In this document: positions 16,357-25,884 of the stretch, in pieces
How the letters are laid out: every line of letters begins with the position of its first letter
Numbering within the stretch: the first letter of the stretch is position 1
NCBI GenBank assembly: GCA_904387055.1
Contig: CAJFKV010000004.1
Coordinates: forward strand, 1-64,000
DNA: 64,000 bases
Direction of reading: 5' to 3'
From: Candidatus Heteroruminococcus faecigallinarum
GTDB taxonomy: Bacteria > Bacillota > Clostridia > Oscillospirales > Ruminococcaceae
Program-made: the position numbers and the translations under genes
The notes under the pieces: generated by a model
What the model was told of the DNA's origin: nothing
Seen by the model: the letters and a program-made list of their open reading frames with translations, nothing else
Databases searched by the model: none

Positions 16357-17595
16357 TTAGGCGTTCAAGGGGTAGCGGGCGGTGAGCTCTTCCACCAGCG
16401 CCTTTGCCGCGGTCGTTTCTTCCGGTTTTTGGAGGACGATGGCGATGGCCTTGGCAATCTGGTCCATATCCTGCTCCACCATCCCCCGGGAGGTGACGGC
16501 GGCGGTCCCCAGACGGACACCGCTGGTGACCATGGGGGACTGGGGGTCGTTGGGGATGGCGTTTTTGTTGCAGGTGATGTTGACCTCATCCAGCATGGCT
16601 TCCAGGGCCTTGCCGGTGACGCCGGTTTCCCGCAGGTCCACCAGGAGGAGGTGATTGTCGGTTCCGCCGGAGACCAGCCGGACGCCGCGGCGGAGAAGGC
16701 CCTGGGCCAGGGCCTGGCAGTTCTTCACCACCTGCGCCTGGTACTCCCGGAAGGAGGGCTGAAGGGCCTCCTGGAAGCAGACGGCCTTGGCGGCGATGAC
16801 GTGCATCAGGGGTCCTCCCTGAATGCCGGGGAAGACCGCCTTGTTGAAGTTGAATTCCTTGGCCACCTCTTCGCTGGAGAGGATCAAGCCGCCACGGGGA
16901 CCCCGCAGGGTCTTGTGGGTGGTGGTCGTGGTGACGTGGGCGTAGGGGATGGGGCTGGGATGAAGCCCCGCTGCCACCAGCCCGGCAATATGGGCCATGT
17001 CCACCATCAGGTAGGCGCCGGCTTCGTCGGCAATCCGGCGGAAGGCTTCAAAATCGATGGTGCGGGGATAGGCGCTGGCGCCGGCAACAATCAGCTTGGG
17101 CCGGTGCTCCAGGGCCAGGCGGCGCACCTGGTCGTAATCCAGGAAGCCTTCGTCGTTCACCCCGTAAGGGATGATCTGGAAATAGGCACCGGAGAAATTG
17201 GCCGGGCTGCCGTGGGTCAGATGGCCGCCGTGGGCAAGGTTCATTCCCATCACCTTGTCTCCCGGCTTCAGCATGGCGAAGAAGACGGCCATGTTGGCCT
17301 GGGCGCCCGAGTGGGGCTGCACGTTGACATAGGTGCAGCCGAACAGCTTCTTTGCCCGCTCGATGGCCAGGTTTTCCACCTCGTCTACATATTGGCAGCC
17401 GCCGTAATACCGCTTGCCGGGATACCCCTCGGCGTATTTGTTGGTGAGGGGACTTCCCATCGCCGCCATGACGGCCTTGCTCACCCAGTTTTCCGAGGCG
17501 ATCAGTTCAATGTGGGAATTTTGACGCTGGATTTCCCGCTGGATAGACCCGGCAATTTCCGGGTCCACCCGCTCGATTTCTTCAAAAGAATACAT
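16357..17595 (-). CDS. glyA: Serine hydroxymethyltransferase
   Basis: A 412-residue PLP enzyme that interconverts serine plus tetrahydrofolate with glycine plus methylene-THF. The PLP lysine is in [18 protein letters not shown] (read as [17 protein letters not shown]) and the N-terminal [39 protein letters not shown] is diagnostic. The start is the ATG at 17595 behind AAAGGGG; the ORF-track start at 17721 lies in the promoter. It is a single-gene unit with its own promoter. Together with the glycine cleavage operon in this window it would balance glycine and C1 units. Confidence 0.97.
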   Translation of the reverse strand: MYSFEEIERVDPEIAGSIQREIQRQNSHIELIASENWVSKAVMAAMGSPLTNKYAEGYPGKRYYGGCQYVDEVENLAIERAKKLFGCTYVNVQPHSGAQANMAVFFAMLKPGDKVMGMNLAHGGHLTHGSPANFSGAYFQIIPYGVNDEGFLDYDQVRRLALEHRPKLIVAGASAYPRTIDFEAFRRIADEAGAYLMVDMAHIAGLVAAGLHPSPIPYAHVTTTTTHKTLRGPRGGLILSSEEVAKEFNFNKAVFPGIQGGPLMHVIAAKAVCFQEALQPSFREYQAQVVKNCQALAQGLLRRGVRLVSGGTDNHLLLVDLRETGVTGKALEAMLDEVNITCNKNAIPNDPQSPMVTSGVRLGTAAVTSRGMVEQDMDQIAKAIAIVLQKPEETTAAKALVEELTARYPLNA

Positions 17596-17641
17596 GACAG
17601 GCCCCTTTCTTTGTCTGGTAGCGCGTGGTTGTGACAGGTTG

Positions 17642-17670
17642 ATTATAGCATACCTGCCTGCCCGCAACAA
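17642..17670 (-). promoter_or_regulatory. Promoter of glyA
   Basis: On the minus strand TTGTTG, a 17-bp spacer and an extended -10 TGCTATAAT, ending about 46 bp before the glyA start codon. Confidence 0.7.
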
Positions 17671-17779
17671 GGCGGAAGAAGGCAAAAAGACCGGTTTGTT
17701 GTGTCGACAGTAAGAATACAAGGGACCGCCCCTGGAAGACGGACCTTTGTTGGAAGAACCGTCCGCCAGAGGCGGAAGA

Positions 17780-18397
17780 TCAATATCCGTACTCCTCCGG
17801 CAGCAGGAGTACCTTGATCCGCTGGGGGTCCTGCTGGAACCCGATCTTCACATAGTCACAGCAGATCCTCTGGGGAGAGCGGCAGTCCACACACCGTCCG
17901 GCATTCCGGCAGCCGGTGGCCAGGTCCAGCCGCTTGGCGTTGAGAGGGGCGGCCACCGCCCGCAGCCGCTTGACGGCGGCGTGGACATCGGGGACGATTT
18001 TGTTGGCGCCGGCCACCACAATCACCCGCTTGGGGCCGAAGATCATCGCCGCCACCCGGTTTCCGCGGCCGTCCACGTTGTACAGCTCCCCCTGTTCGGT
18101 GATGGCGTTTGTACTGGTAAAGTAGGCGTCCGCCGAGAAAACCTCCCGGTAAAGGGCCTCTTTTTCCTCGTTGGTTTTGCCCTCCCGGTCCAGGAAGCGG
18201 TAGCTCCCCTCCCGCAGCAGGTCCATCACCCCGGTTTGCGCCAAGGTTACCGAGCCTCCGCAGGAAACCAGGGAACCTTTGGGAACCAGCTCCAGGATGG
18301 TTTCCCGCAGCTGGGAAGGATTCTCCACCAGGATTCCCTCCATCTGGTTGCGGGCCAGGGCCTGGATGGTCCGGTCCAATTGGGCGCGATCCGCCAT
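17780..18397 (-). CDS. LUD domain protein (LutC/YkgG-type)
   Basis: A 205-residue LUD (lactate utilisation) domain protein, with the core [23 protein letters not shown] and the conserved [42 protein letters not shown]. The C-terminus has several cysteines ([20 protein letters not shown]) that could bind metal or a cluster. LutC-type proteins act with Fe-S partners in lactate oxidation, but no lutA/lutB lies next to it, and stand-alone LUD proteins of this size are common in Clostridia with unknown roles. AAAGGAGG precedes the ATG. Confidence 0.85.
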   Translation of the reverse strand: MADRAQLDRTIQALARNQMEGILVENPSQLRETILELVPKGSLVSCGGSVTLAQTGVMDLLREGSYRFLDREGKTNEEKEALYREVFSADAYFTSTNAITEQGELYNVDGRGNRVAAMIFGPKRVIVVAGANKIVPDVHAAVKRLRAVAAPLNAKRLDLATGCRNAGRCVDCRSPQRICCDYVKIGFQQDPQRIKVLLLPEEYGY

Positions 18398-18584
18398 GTT
18401 GCATCCCCTCCTTTGCGTTGTTTGGCGGGGAAATTCCCGCCGTCTGCTTCTTTTTCCCGTTCCCGGCAGAAATTTCCCTCCCCAGTGTGGTATACTAGAA
18501 AACAGGTTGGTATTTCCGCCATGGCTTCATTATACCCGACAGGGCCGAAAAAGAAAACCGTTTTGTGCAAAAGGAGGAAGCGGG

Positions 18585-19976
18585 ATGACGTGGGAAGAAA
18601 CGATAGAGAAACAGCGGCACTTTTTTGCAGGGGGAACCACCAGGAAGGGTGCGTTTCGCCGGCGGGCGCTGGAGCGCTTGCGCCGGGAGATCCTTTGCCG
18701 GGAGGAGGAGATCTTCCGGGCCCTGGAAGCGGATCTGGGCAAGAGCCCGGTGGAGGCCTATGCCGCCGAGATCAGCCAGGTGCTGGAGGAGATCCGCTGC
18801 CAGGAGAAAGGCCTGGAACGGTGGAGCCGTCCCCGGCCGGTGGCCGCCTCCCTGGCCCAGCAGCCGGGGATGGGCTGGCGGGTGCCGGAGCCCTTGGGCT
18901 GCGTGCTGGTGCTGTCCCCCTGGAACTACCCCTTTCAGCTGGCCCTGTGCCCGGCGGTGGCGGCCATTGCCGCCGGCAACTGCGTAACCATCAAGCCCTC
19001 CCGGAAGAGCCCGGCCACCTCCCGGTTGCTGAAGGAGCTGGTGGAGGCGTGCTTTGATCCCTGGTATGTCCAGGTGCTGCCCACAGGGGAGGAGATCAAC
19101 AGCGCGGTGCTGGAGTGCCGGTTTGACCATATTTTCTTTACGGGTGGAACGGCGGCAGGGAGACGGGTGATGGCCGCGGCAGCCCGCTTTTTGACACCGG
19201 TAACGCTGGAGCTGGGAGGGAAAAGCCCCTGCCTGGTGGACGAAACCGCAGACCTGCCCATGGCGGCCCGGCGGATTGCCTGGGGAAAATGGCTGAACGC
19301 CGGCCAAACCTGTGTGGCTCCCGACTATGTGCTGGTGCAGGCGTCGGTGAAGGACCGGCTGGTGGAGGAGCTGAAGAAAGCCATCCGACGGCAATATACG
19401 GCCTTTCCCTGTGCCAACAGCCAGTATCCCCGGATTGTGAACCGGGCCCAGTTTGACCGCCTTCGGGGGCTGCTGGAGGGGCAGCGCCTCCTGTTTGACG
19501 GGGGCGAGGAGGCGGGGCTTCTGAAGATGGGGCCCAAGCTGGTGGACAGCCCCTCCTGGGACAGCCCTCTTATGAAGGAGGAGATCTTCGGCCCCATCCT
19601 GCCCATCCTCCCCTACCGGCAGCTGGACCAGGCCATCCGGTGGGTAAGGGAGAGGCCGAAGCCCCTGGCCCTGTACCTCTTTACCCGCAGCCGCGCCCAT
19701 CAAAGGCAGGTGTGGCGGGAGCTCTCCTTTGGGGGAGGCTGCGTCAACGATACGGTGATCCAGCTGGCTTCCCCCCGGCTGCCCTTCGGCGGGGTGGGGG
19801 AGAGCGGTATGGGCGCCTACCACGGCCGGGCGGGCTTCGATGCCTTTACCCACTACAAAAGCACCCTGTGGAGGCCGGCCGGCTGGGAGATCCCCTTGCG
19901 GTACCCGCCCTACAGCGGCCGGCAGCTGGCGGTGATCCGGGCGGTGTATGAGGGAAGAGACAGAGCGGCCAGGTGA
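18585..19976 (+). CDS. Aldehyde dehydrogenase (class 3-like, NAD(P)-dependent)
   Basis: A 463-residue aldehyde dehydrogenase. Motifs are the cofactor stretch LGCVLVLSPWNYPFQLAL and TIKPSRKSPATS, the loop FFTGGTAAGRRVM, the general base in TLELGGKSPCLVD and the nucleophilic cysteine in NAGQTCVAPDYVLV. Its short length and long hydrophobic-basic C-terminus (STLWRPAGWEIPLRYPPYSGRQL) fit the class 3 fatty-aldehyde group. CAAAAGGAGG precedes ATG 18585; the ORF-track start 18279 overlaps the divergent LUD gene. It lies 20 bp before the DUF1835-type gene and may be co-transcribed with it. Substrate unknown. Confidence 0.92.
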   Translation: MTWEETIEKQRHFFAGGTTRKGAFRRRALERLRREILCREEEIFRALEADLGKSPVEAYAAEISQVLEEIRCQEKGLERWSRPRPVAASLAQQPGMGWRVPEPLGCVLVLSPWNYPFQLALCPAVAAIAAGNCVTIKPSRKSPATSRLLKELVEACFDPWYVQVLPTGEEINSAVLECRFDHIFFTGGTAAGRRVMAAAARFLTPVTLELGGKSPCLVDETADLPMAARRIAWGKWLNAGQTCVAPDYVLVQASVKDRLVEELKKAIRRQYTAFPCANSQYPRIVNRAQFDRLRGLLEGQRLLFDGGEEAGLLKMGPKLVDSPSWDSPLMKEEIFGPILPILPYRQLDQAIRWVRERPKPLALYLFTRSRAHQRQVWRELSFGGGCVNDTVIQLASPRLPFGGVGESGMGAYHGRAGFDAFTHYKSTLWRPAGWEIPLRYPPYSGRQLAVIRAVYEGRDRAAR

Positions 19977-19995
19977 CGGAAAAGGAGGGACACCC

Positions 19996-20961
19996 ATGGT
20001 TGACGTATGCTTTGGAAGTTCGGCAAAGGGGGCGCTGAAGCTGGCCCGCCACGTGGGAAAGGGGAAGGACGGCCCCAGCGCCATCGCCTTCATCGGGGAG
20101 GAACCCATCTCCCGGCGGGAGAAAAAGGAAGCCATCCGGCGGATTCGGGCCGAGCAGGAAGCCCGGCAGCGGTATGCCGTTCCTTTGGAGGGCAGTACCG
20201 GCGATGTGGTAAGCGTCTCCTTTGGCCTGTCCATGGGGGAGATTGCCTCTCCTCTCACCATGGATGGGGGACCGAGAGAGCGGCTCATCCGCCGGTGGAT
20301 CACCGCCGCCCCCTGGGGGGAATCGGAGGCGGAGGAGCTGGAGGAGAGTGCCCGGGCCTTTTGGGAGAGCTGCAAGGCGGATTGGAACGCCCTGGCCGCC
20401 CGGGCGAGAGGGGGAGAACCGGTGCGGATCTGGGTGGACCCAAGTCCCGACGCCCTCTGCGGCCTGCTGGCGGTGGCCCAGCTGCTGGTGTCCCTGGAGG
20501 TGCCCCTTGCCCCGGTGACGGCTGTCTCCCTTCCCGGCTTCTTCTGCCGGGAGGATGGAAAGCTGATCGCCCACACCCAGTGGGGAGATGTTCCGCCGGA
20601 GGAATTCGGCCGGTTTCTTCCCCGGGCGGAGGTCCTGCCGCCCCTTCTTCTTTCCCGGCTGGCCGGCCGCTGGCGGTCGCTCCAGGAGGAGAACGCGCCC
20701 CTGCGGGCGGTGGTAGGCGGACGGATCGTGAGCGTGGGGGAAACGTTTTACGATGGGATGATCCGTCGTTCCTTTCCCGGGAAACGGTTCCGGGTGGGGG
20801 AATTGATCGGCCAGGTGCTGACCCGGTATCCGGTGGGAATCGGGGACTGGCTGGTTGCCCAGCGGATCCGGGTGCTGCTGGACCGGGGGGAGCTTCGGTG
20901 GGCGGAAGGGGAGCCGCAGGCCTTTTACGGAGGGACGGTGGAGGTTCCCGGCGGGCAATAG
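19996..20961 (+). CDS. DUF1835-type conserved hypothetical protein
   Basis: A 321-residue protein beginning MVDVCFGSSAKGALKLARH, the signature of the DUF1835 family (a phosphate-loop-like FGxSAxGxL start). The middle is rich in charged residues, and the C-terminal part (YDGMIRRSFPGKRFRVGELIGQVL) fits the DUF3658-like domain often fused to DUF1835. It probably folds as a Rossmann-like domain plus a helical domain. AAAGGAGGG precedes the ATG. Function unknown; it may be co-transcribed with the aldehyde dehydrogenase. Confidence 0.75.
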   Translation: MVDVCFGSSAKGALKLARHVGKGKDGPSAIAFIGEEPISRREKKEAIRRIRAEQEARQRYAVPLEGSTGDVVSVSFGLSMGEIASPLTMDGGPRERLIRRWITAAPWGESEAEELEESARAFWESCKADWNALAARARGGEPVRIWVDPSPDALCGLLAVAQLLVSLEVPLAPVTAVSLPGFFCREDGKLIAHTQWGDVPPEEFGRFLPRAEVLPPLLLSRLAGRWRSLQEENAPLRAVVGGRIVSVGETFYDGMIRRSFPGKRFRVGELIGQVLTRYPVGIGDWLVAQRIRVLLDRGELRWAEGEPQAFYGGTVEVPGGQ

Positions 20962-20968
20962 AACAAAC

Positions 20969-21006
20969 GAGGCGGAGGCTGCCCTTGGAAGGGAGCCTCC
21001 GCCTCG
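20969..21006. terminator. Long hairpin between convergent genes
   Basis: CGAGGCGGAGGCT and AGCCTCCGCCTCG form a perfect 13-bp stem. It lacks a clear T-run on either side but sits where a bidirectional terminator is expected. Confidence 0.6.
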
Positions 21007-21027
21007 GCCGCTGTGGCGGAAAATCGA

Positions 21028-21732
21028 TTAGGAAGGGGAATGGGAAGGGAAGTAGCCCTTCTTTCGCAGGTGCCGGTAGAGAAGGATCGACCCCACCGAC
21101 AGGACCACCGTTCCCACCAGGGAGATCCAGAAGGCGGGGGAGGTGGGGTCGGTGATGGAGGAACCCAGGACGGTAATCGCCAGGGTGATGGGCAGCATCC
21201 CCAGGAGGGAGGCGGGCAGATACCGGTGATAAGGGATCTTCATGGCCCCCGCCAGCAGGCTCATGATGTCCATGGGCAGGCAGCTTACCACCCGCACCAG
21301 GTAGGAGTAGAAGAAGTCCTGCTCCTTGCAGAGGGAGAGAAGCTCCTGGGCCTTGGGATAGCGGCGGACAATCCGGTCCACCAGGGAAGGGCCCACCCCT
21401 CTGCCAATCCAATAGGGCAGGGAGAGGGCGCCGGCCGTCCCCACCAGATTGAGAAGGATGGCCTGGGGAACGGGATAGAGAAAGCCGGCGGCCAGATGAA
21501 GGGCGGAGATGGGGAAGAAAACGGTGCAGGATTTGACCAGAAACAGCCCCAGCAGCAGGAGAACCGCCAGGACCTGGTTCTGGGGAAGGATGGCCAGGAT
21601 GTCCTCCGGGGTGATGGAACGGAGGAAGGCCACCGCCGTTCCCAGGCGAGGAACCAGCCACACCGCTGCCGCGGCCAGCAAAACCGCCAGCAGCAGAAGA
21701 AGGAGAACCCTGCGGGGGGAGAGACGCTTCAT
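21028..21732 (-). CDS. TVP38/TMEM64-family (VTT/SNARE-associated) membrane protein
   Basis: A 234-residue multi-spanning membrane protein with a short N-terminal basic start, a first helix (VLLLLLLAVLLAAAAVWLV) and the VTT domain core FFPISALHLAAGFLYPVPQAILLNLVGTAGALSLPYWIGRGVG. Proteins of this DedA-related superfamily are implicated in phospholipid scrambling or flipping. It overlaps the upstream DUF308-type gene by 4 bp. Precise substrate unknown. Confidence 0.85.
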   Translation of the reverse strand: MKRLSPRRVLLLLLLAVLLAAAAVWLVPRLGTAVAFLRSITPEDILAILPQNQVLAVLLLLGLFLVKSCTVFFPISALHLAAGFLYPVPQAILLNLVGTAGALSLPYWIGRGVGPSLVDRIVRRYPKAQELLSLCKEQDFFYSYLVRVVSCLPMDIMSLLAGAMKIPYHRYLPASLLGMLPITLAITVLGSSITDPTSPAFWISLVGTVVLSVGSILLYRHLRKKGYFPSHSPS

Positions 21733-22295
21733 AAGAGGGACCCCCGGTCACGGGGAAGGTGCGCCCCGTTTGCCCAGTGGGAAAGCCAGAGGTCGGCCAG
21801 GGCGCTGGCAGCCAGGCAGATGCCTACCAGCCGGATCATGGCCACCACCGATGCCAGCGGCCACAGCAGCAGGAAAAGGCCGGCTCCGGCGGTAACCGCC
21901 GCCGCCAGGAGGGCAGCCCACCACCGGGGAGCCTCCAGCCGCCACAGCTCCAGGGCCCGCAGCCCTTTGGAGATGGCGCCCAGCAGCACCAGGATTCCCA
22001 ACATCACCGGCAGAATCGACAAGACGATTTCCGGCTGAAGAAGGAAGAAAAGACCGATGGCACAGAGAACCACCCCCACCGCCAGGTTCCAGCAAAGAAT
22101 CAGGGCGGCGCCCATGCGCCTCTCCTGGAAATACGCCCACAGGCGCAGCGCCCCCATCACCAGCAGTGCCGCCCCCAGTACATAGCAGACGACGGTCCCC
22201 ACCGTTGACGGCCAGATGGCCAGCAGCAGCCCGGCCGCCAGCAGCAGAAGGGGCGAGCCGTAGGACGCGACAAACCGATTCACTCGTTCTTTCAT
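21729..22295 (-). CDS. DUF308 / HdeD-like membrane protein
   Basis: A 188-residue membrane protein with about six hydrophobic helices organised as repeated pairs (PLLLLAAGLLLAIWPSTVGTVVCYVLGAALLVMGALRLW; PEIVLSILPVMLGILVLLGAISKGLRALEL), the pattern of the HdeD/DUF308 family. HdeD protects E. coli from acid at high cell density; the role in Clostridia is unknown. The start is the ATG at 22295 with GGGAGGAGG; the ORF-track ATG at 22313 lies on that ribosome binding site. Confidence 0.8.
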   Translation of the reverse strand: MKERVNRFVASYGSPLLLLAAGLLLAIWPSTVGTVVCYVLGAALLVMGALRLWAYFQERRMGAALILCWNLAVGVVLCAIGLFFLLQPEIVLSILPVMLGILVLLGAISKGLRALELWRLEAPRWWAALLAAAVTAGAGLFLLLWPLASVVAMIRLVGICLAASALADLWLSHWANGAHLPRDRGSLL

Positions 22296-22467
22296 CTTTT
22301 CTCCTCCTCCCATCCGCTTTTTTAATAGTATACTCCTTTTGTCTTCCTTTGGGAAGGGACAACCTGTAAATTTTTCAGGCAGGGGGAGGAATTCCTTCGG
22401 CGGCTGTCATCTTTCCCCCTTCCCCGCCGTATGATGGAAGCAGAATGGGACAAAAGGGGGAACGGCC

Positions 22468-23307
22468 ATGGAGCGGCGCGGACAAAGCAGAAGGCCCTTC
22501 TCGATCCACACCTCCCGCAGCCGGCGGGAGCGGGGCCGGGAGGAAGGCCGACACCGGTGGGACCCGCCCCAGGAGGAGGGGATCATCCTCAAAACCCTGT
22601 CGCTGCAGGTAAGCGCCTGCCTGTGCATCCTTCTTGTCTGCTGGGCGGTATTTTCCGGGGATGGAAAGGCCGCCCGGTGGTTTCAAGACTGGTACCGGGC
22701 GATGGCCTCCCAGCCGGCCATCGCCTGGGAGGAGCTGGGATGGGAGGAGGCGGTCCAGGCAGTAGCCGATTCGGCCGGGCGCCTGTGGGAAGCGGTGGAA
22801 ACGGCCGCCACGCCCGAGGCCCGGCTGACCGGCCAGGGAGGGCTGTGGCCGTTGGAGGGGGAGGCATTGCCCCAAAAGGCCCCGGACGGGGCCTCGCTGT
22901 CCCCTTATTTTCTCACCGCCCCCGCCCAATATCCCGTTTACGGCCAGGTTACCTGTGGCTATGGGTGGCGGTTCCATCCCATCACCGGCAACCCGGATTT
23001 CCACAACGGGATGGACATTGCCGCCCCCCAGGGGAACAGCATCTATGCGGCCTTTCCCGGCACCGTTACCCAGCGGGGCGTTTCCTCCATCTACGGCAAC
23101 TACATTGAGGTGACCCACGGGGGAGGCCTGCGCACCGTGTACTGCCACTGCCAGGAGCTGCTGGCGCCGGAGGGAGCGGTACTGCGGGCAGGGGAGCGGG
23201 TGGCCACGGTGGGGTCCACCGGGATCTCCACCGGGCCCCATCTTCATTTTGAGGTGCTGCTGGGAGAGACTTTCTACGACCCCGCCCCTGCTCTGGGGTT
23301 TGTCTGA
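22468..23307 (+). CDS. spoIVFA: SpoIVFA-like M23 (LytM) membrane protein
   Basis: A 279-residue protein with a basic cytoplasmic tail (about 40 residues), one transmembrane helix (LQVSACLCILLVCWAVFSG), a linker and a C-terminal LytM domain (YGQVTCGYGWRFHPITGNPDFHNGMDIAAPQGNSIYAAFPGTV ... THGGGL ... TGPHLHFEV). In Bacillus SpoIVFA holds the SpoIVFB protease inactive together with BofA until the forespore signals. It overlaps the downstream site-2 protease by 1 bp (TGATG), the same pairing as in Bacillus, which makes the SpoIVFA call strong. The metal-ligand motifs HxxxD and HxH both look intact. Confidence 0.85.
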   Translation: MERRGQSRRPFSIHTSRSRRERGREEGRHRWDPPQEEGIILKTLSLQVSACLCILLVCWAVFSGDGKAARWFQDWYRAMASQPAIAWEELGWEEAVQAVADSAGRLWEAVETAATPEARLTGQGGLWPLEGEALPQKAPDGASLSPYFLTAPAQYPVYGQVTCGYGWRFHPITGNPDFHNGMDIAAPQGNSIYAAFPGTVTQRGVSSIYGNYIEVTHGGGLRTVYCHCQELLAPEGAVLRAGERVATVGSTGISTGPHLHFEVLLGETFYDPAPALGFV

Positions 23308-23891
23308 TGGAGGGGAGGCTGCTGGGTGTCCGGCTGCGGTTCGACTTTTCCTTTTTCCTGCTGGTGGTTCTCTTCCTGCTGGGGGACCAAAGCGGCAGCG
23401 CCCTCTTTGTTCTGGGGGCGGCGGCGATCCACGAAGGGGGACATCTGCTGATGATGGGGCTGGCAAAGGCGCCGGTGGAGGCAATCTGGTTTACCCCCTT
23501 CGGCCTTCGGATCACCCGGGGGGAGGGGCCGCCCCTTTCCTACGGGGCGGAGGCGGCGGTTACCCTGGGAGGGAGCGCCGCCAACCTGGCGGGGGCCCTC
23601 CTGTGGAGTATTCTCCCCCTTCCGGGGGCGCTCACCTTCTCGGCGTTCCAGCTGGTGCTGGGGCTGCTGAACCTGCTGCCGGCGGAAAACCTGGACGGAG
23701 GAAAGCTGCTGGGGGACACGGCCTCCCGCTTCCTGGGGGAGCGGGAGGCGGGATGGCTCTGCCGGATTGTCACCCTTTCCCTGCTGACCGGCCTGTGGGC
23801 AGGGGGGCTGGCCCTTCTGCGCCTGGCCCGCAACCCCAGCCTCTGCCTGTTGTGCGGGTATCTCACCCTTTCCCTCCTGCGGGAGGGATAA
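23307..23891 (+). CDS. spoIVFB: SpoIVFB-type site-2 (M50) intramembrane metalloprotease
   Basis: A 194-residue, mostly hydrophobic protease with the zinc motif HEGGH (residues 42-46, in AAAIHEGGHLLMMG) and the second ligand region NLLPAENLDGGKLL. SpoIVFB cleaves pro-sigma-K in the mother cell, releasing the last sporulation sigma factor. It is shorter than Bacillus SpoIVFB (288 aa) and lacks the C-terminal CBS domain that senses ATP there. Coupling to spoIVFA supports the call; a general S2P role is the alternative. Confidence 0.85.
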   Translation: MEGRLLGVRLRFDFSFFLLVVLFLLGDQSGSALFVLGAAAIHEGGHLLMMGLAKAPVEAIWFTPFGLRITRGEGPPLSYGAEAAVTLGGSAANLAGALLWSILPLPGALTFSAFQLVLGLLNLLPAENLDGGKLLGDTASRFLGEREAGWLCRIVTLSLLTGLWAGGLALLRLARNPSLCLLCGYLTLSLLREG

Positions 23892-23916
23892 CCGGCCAGA
23901 AACCGGAAAACCACCC

Positions 23917-23945
23917 TTGCGCCGGGCGGCAAAGTAGTGTATCAT
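23917..23945 (+). promoter_or_regulatory. Candidate promoter of the radical SAM operon
   Basis: TTGCGC and TATCAT are 17 bp apart, about 95 bp before the radical SAM gene. Confidence 0.45.
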
Positions 23946-23975
23946 AAACAAAAAGCCCCAATGGCTCTGCGGAAA

Positions 23976-24000
23976 GGCCGGCAGCATGCCGGCCGTTTTC
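23976..24000 (+). terminator. Short hairpin with T-run in a leader
   Basis: GGCCGGC-AGCAT-GCCGGCC followed by GTTTTC lies between the candidate promoter and the radical SAM gene. It could be the spoIVFB terminator or a leader attenuator. Confidence 0.5.
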
Positions 24001-24039
24001 GTCTGTCCGGCGGGCCAAACACCCCATGGAGGTGCTGAC

Positions 24040-25884
24040 ATGATTCCAATTCCCGAGAAGCTGGACCGGGTGCTGTCCCGGGTGCAAAAGCCGGGCCGGT
24101 ATGCCGGCGGCGAGCTGAACAGCGTGGCAAAGGACCGGGACCAGGTGTCGGTCCGGTTTGCCATGTGCTTTCCCGATTTGTACGAGGTGGGGATGTCCCA
24201 CCTGGGGATGAAGATCCTCTACTCCCTCATCAACAGCCGGGAGGACTATTGGTGCGAGCGGGTTTTTGCCGTAGAAGACGACATGGCCCAGGAGATGACC
24301 AAGGCCGGGATCCTTCTGTACGGGCTGGAGAGCTTTACCCCCATCCGGGAGATGGACTTGATTGGGTTTACCCTGCAATATGAGATGAGCTATACCACCC
24401 TTTTGGAGATGCTGGACCAGGCGGGGCTGCCGGTGAGGGCGGAGGACCGCCCTGCCCTTACGCCGCTGGTGATCGGGGGAGGCCCCTGTGCCTGCAACCC
24501 GGAGCCCCTGGCCGACTTTGTGGATCTCTTCGTCCTGGGGGAAGGGGAGGAGGTGACCCTGGCCCTCTGCGACCTGATGAAGGAGGCCAAGGCCGCCGGA
24601 TGGACCAAGGAGGAGTATCTCCGCCGGGCCAGCCGCCTGGAGGGGGTGTATGTGCCCGCCTTCTACCAGCCGGTCTATGGGGAGGACGGCCGCCTGCTGG
24701 AGATGCGCCCCTCCCAGGGGGCGCCGGCGGTGGTGTCCAAGGCCGTGGTGAAGGATCTGGACAAGGTCTTTTATCCCAAGGAATTTGTGGTTCCCTTCTC
24801 CTCCATCGTTCACGACCGAGTGATGGTGGAGATCATGCGGGGCTGCTCCCGGGGATGCCGGTTCTGCCAGGCAGGCTTCCTCTACCGGCCCATCCGGGAA
24901 AAGCGGTGGGAGACGCTGGAGCAGAACGCCAAGGATCTGTGCGCCGCCACTGGCTATGAAGAGGTGTCCCTTTCCTCCCTGAGCACCAGCGACTACAGCC
25001 AGCTGTCCCCCCTCCTGGGGTCCCTGCTGGACTGGGGGGACGCCCACAAGGTGAGCTTTAACCTGCCCTCCCTGCGGGTGGACAATTTTTCCCAGGAGCT
25101 GATGGAGAAGATCCAGCGGGTGCGCAAAAGCGGCCTGACCTTTGCCCCGGAGGCGGGCACCCAGCGGATGCGGGACGTCATCAACAAGAACGTCACCGAG
25201 GAAGAGGTGATGAACACCTGCCGCACCGCCTTTGAAGGGGGGTACACCGCCGTCAAGCTGTACTTCATGCTGGGCCTGCCGGGGGAGACCGACGAGGATG
25301 TGGTGGGGATCATCCGCCTGGCCCAGAAGGTGATCGACCTGTACTACAGCCTTCCCACCAAGCCCAAGGGCAAAGGGGTGACGGTGACCGTCAGCTGCGC
25401 CTGCTTTGTGCCCAAGCCCTTTACCCCCTTCCAGTTTGAGCCCCAGGACACCCCGGAGGAGCTGGTCCGGAAGCAGAAGCTGCTGGTCCAGAACATCTCC
25501 AGCCGGAAGATGAAGGTCAACTACCATGACGTGAATACCTCCTTTTGGGAGGCGGTGCTGGCCCGGGGCGACCGGCGGCTGGGCCGCGCCATCGAGAAGG
25601 TGTGGCGGGCCGGCGGCCGGCTGGAGAGCTGGGACCAGTACTTTGATCCCGGCCGGTGGGAGCGGGCCATGGAGGAGCTGGGGCTGGATCCCCGGTTCTA
25701 TGCCTGCCGCCGCCGGGAGATGGAGGAAGTGACCCCTTGGGATCACCTGGATTACGGGGTGTCCAAGGCCTTTCTGGCGGCGGAAAACCAGCGGGCCAAA
25801 GAGGGAACGACCACCCGCAACTGCCGGGAGGGCTGTGTGGGCTGTGGTATTCAAAAACGGATGGGAAGGAGCTGTTTTGCATGA
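24040..25884 (+). CDS. TIGR03960-family B12-binding-type radical SAM protein
   Basis: A 614-residue radical SAM enzyme. The N-terminal third is a B12-binding-like Rossmann region (VSVRFAMCFPDLYEVGMSHLGMKILYSLINSRE ... VIGGGPCACNPEPLADFVDLFVLGEGEE), followed by the cluster motif GCSRGCRFCQAGFLYRPIREK (CxxxCxxC). It contains the PEAGTQRMRDVINKNVTEEE stretch typical of this family. The C-terminus is cysteine-rich (CREGCVGCG). ATG 24040 follows GGAGGTG; it overlaps the next gene by 4 bp. In Clostridia the pair is conserved near spoIVF and ribosomal protein genes. Reaction unknown. Confidence 0.9.
   Translation: MIPIPEKLDRVLSRVQKPGRYAGGELNSVAKDRDQVSVRFAMCFPDLYEVGMSHLGMKILYSLINSREDYWCERVFAVEDDMAQEMTKAGILLYGLESFTPIREMDLIGFTLQYEMSYTTLLEMLDQAGLPVRAEDRPALTPLVIGGGPCACNPEPLADFVDLFVLGEGEEVTLALCDLMKEAKAAGWTKEEYLRRASRLEGVYVPAFYQPVYGEDGRLLEMRPSQGAPAVVSKAVVKDLDKVFYPKEFVVPFSSIVHDRVMVEIMRGCSRGCRFCQAGFLYRPIREKRWETLEQNAKDLCAATGYEEVSLSSLSTSDYSQLSPLLGSLLDWGDAHKVSFNLPSLRVDNFSQELMEKIQRVRKSGLTFAPEAGTQRMRDVINKNVTEEEVMNTCRTAFEGGYTAVKLYFMLGLPGETDEDVVGIIRLAQKVIDLYYSLPTKPKGKGVTVTVSCACFVPKPFTPFQFEPQDTPEELVRKQKLLVQNISSRKMKVNYHDVNTSFWEAVLARGDRRLGRAIEKVWRAGGRLESWDQYFDPGRWERAMEELGLDPRFYACRRREMEEVTPWDHLDYGVSKAFLAAENQRAKEGTTTRNCREGCVGCGIQKRMGRSCFA

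Noticed and set aside
18495-20576. 693-aa minus-strand ORF
   Set aside because: Antisense to the aldehyde dehydrogenase and DUF1835-type genes; no motifs.
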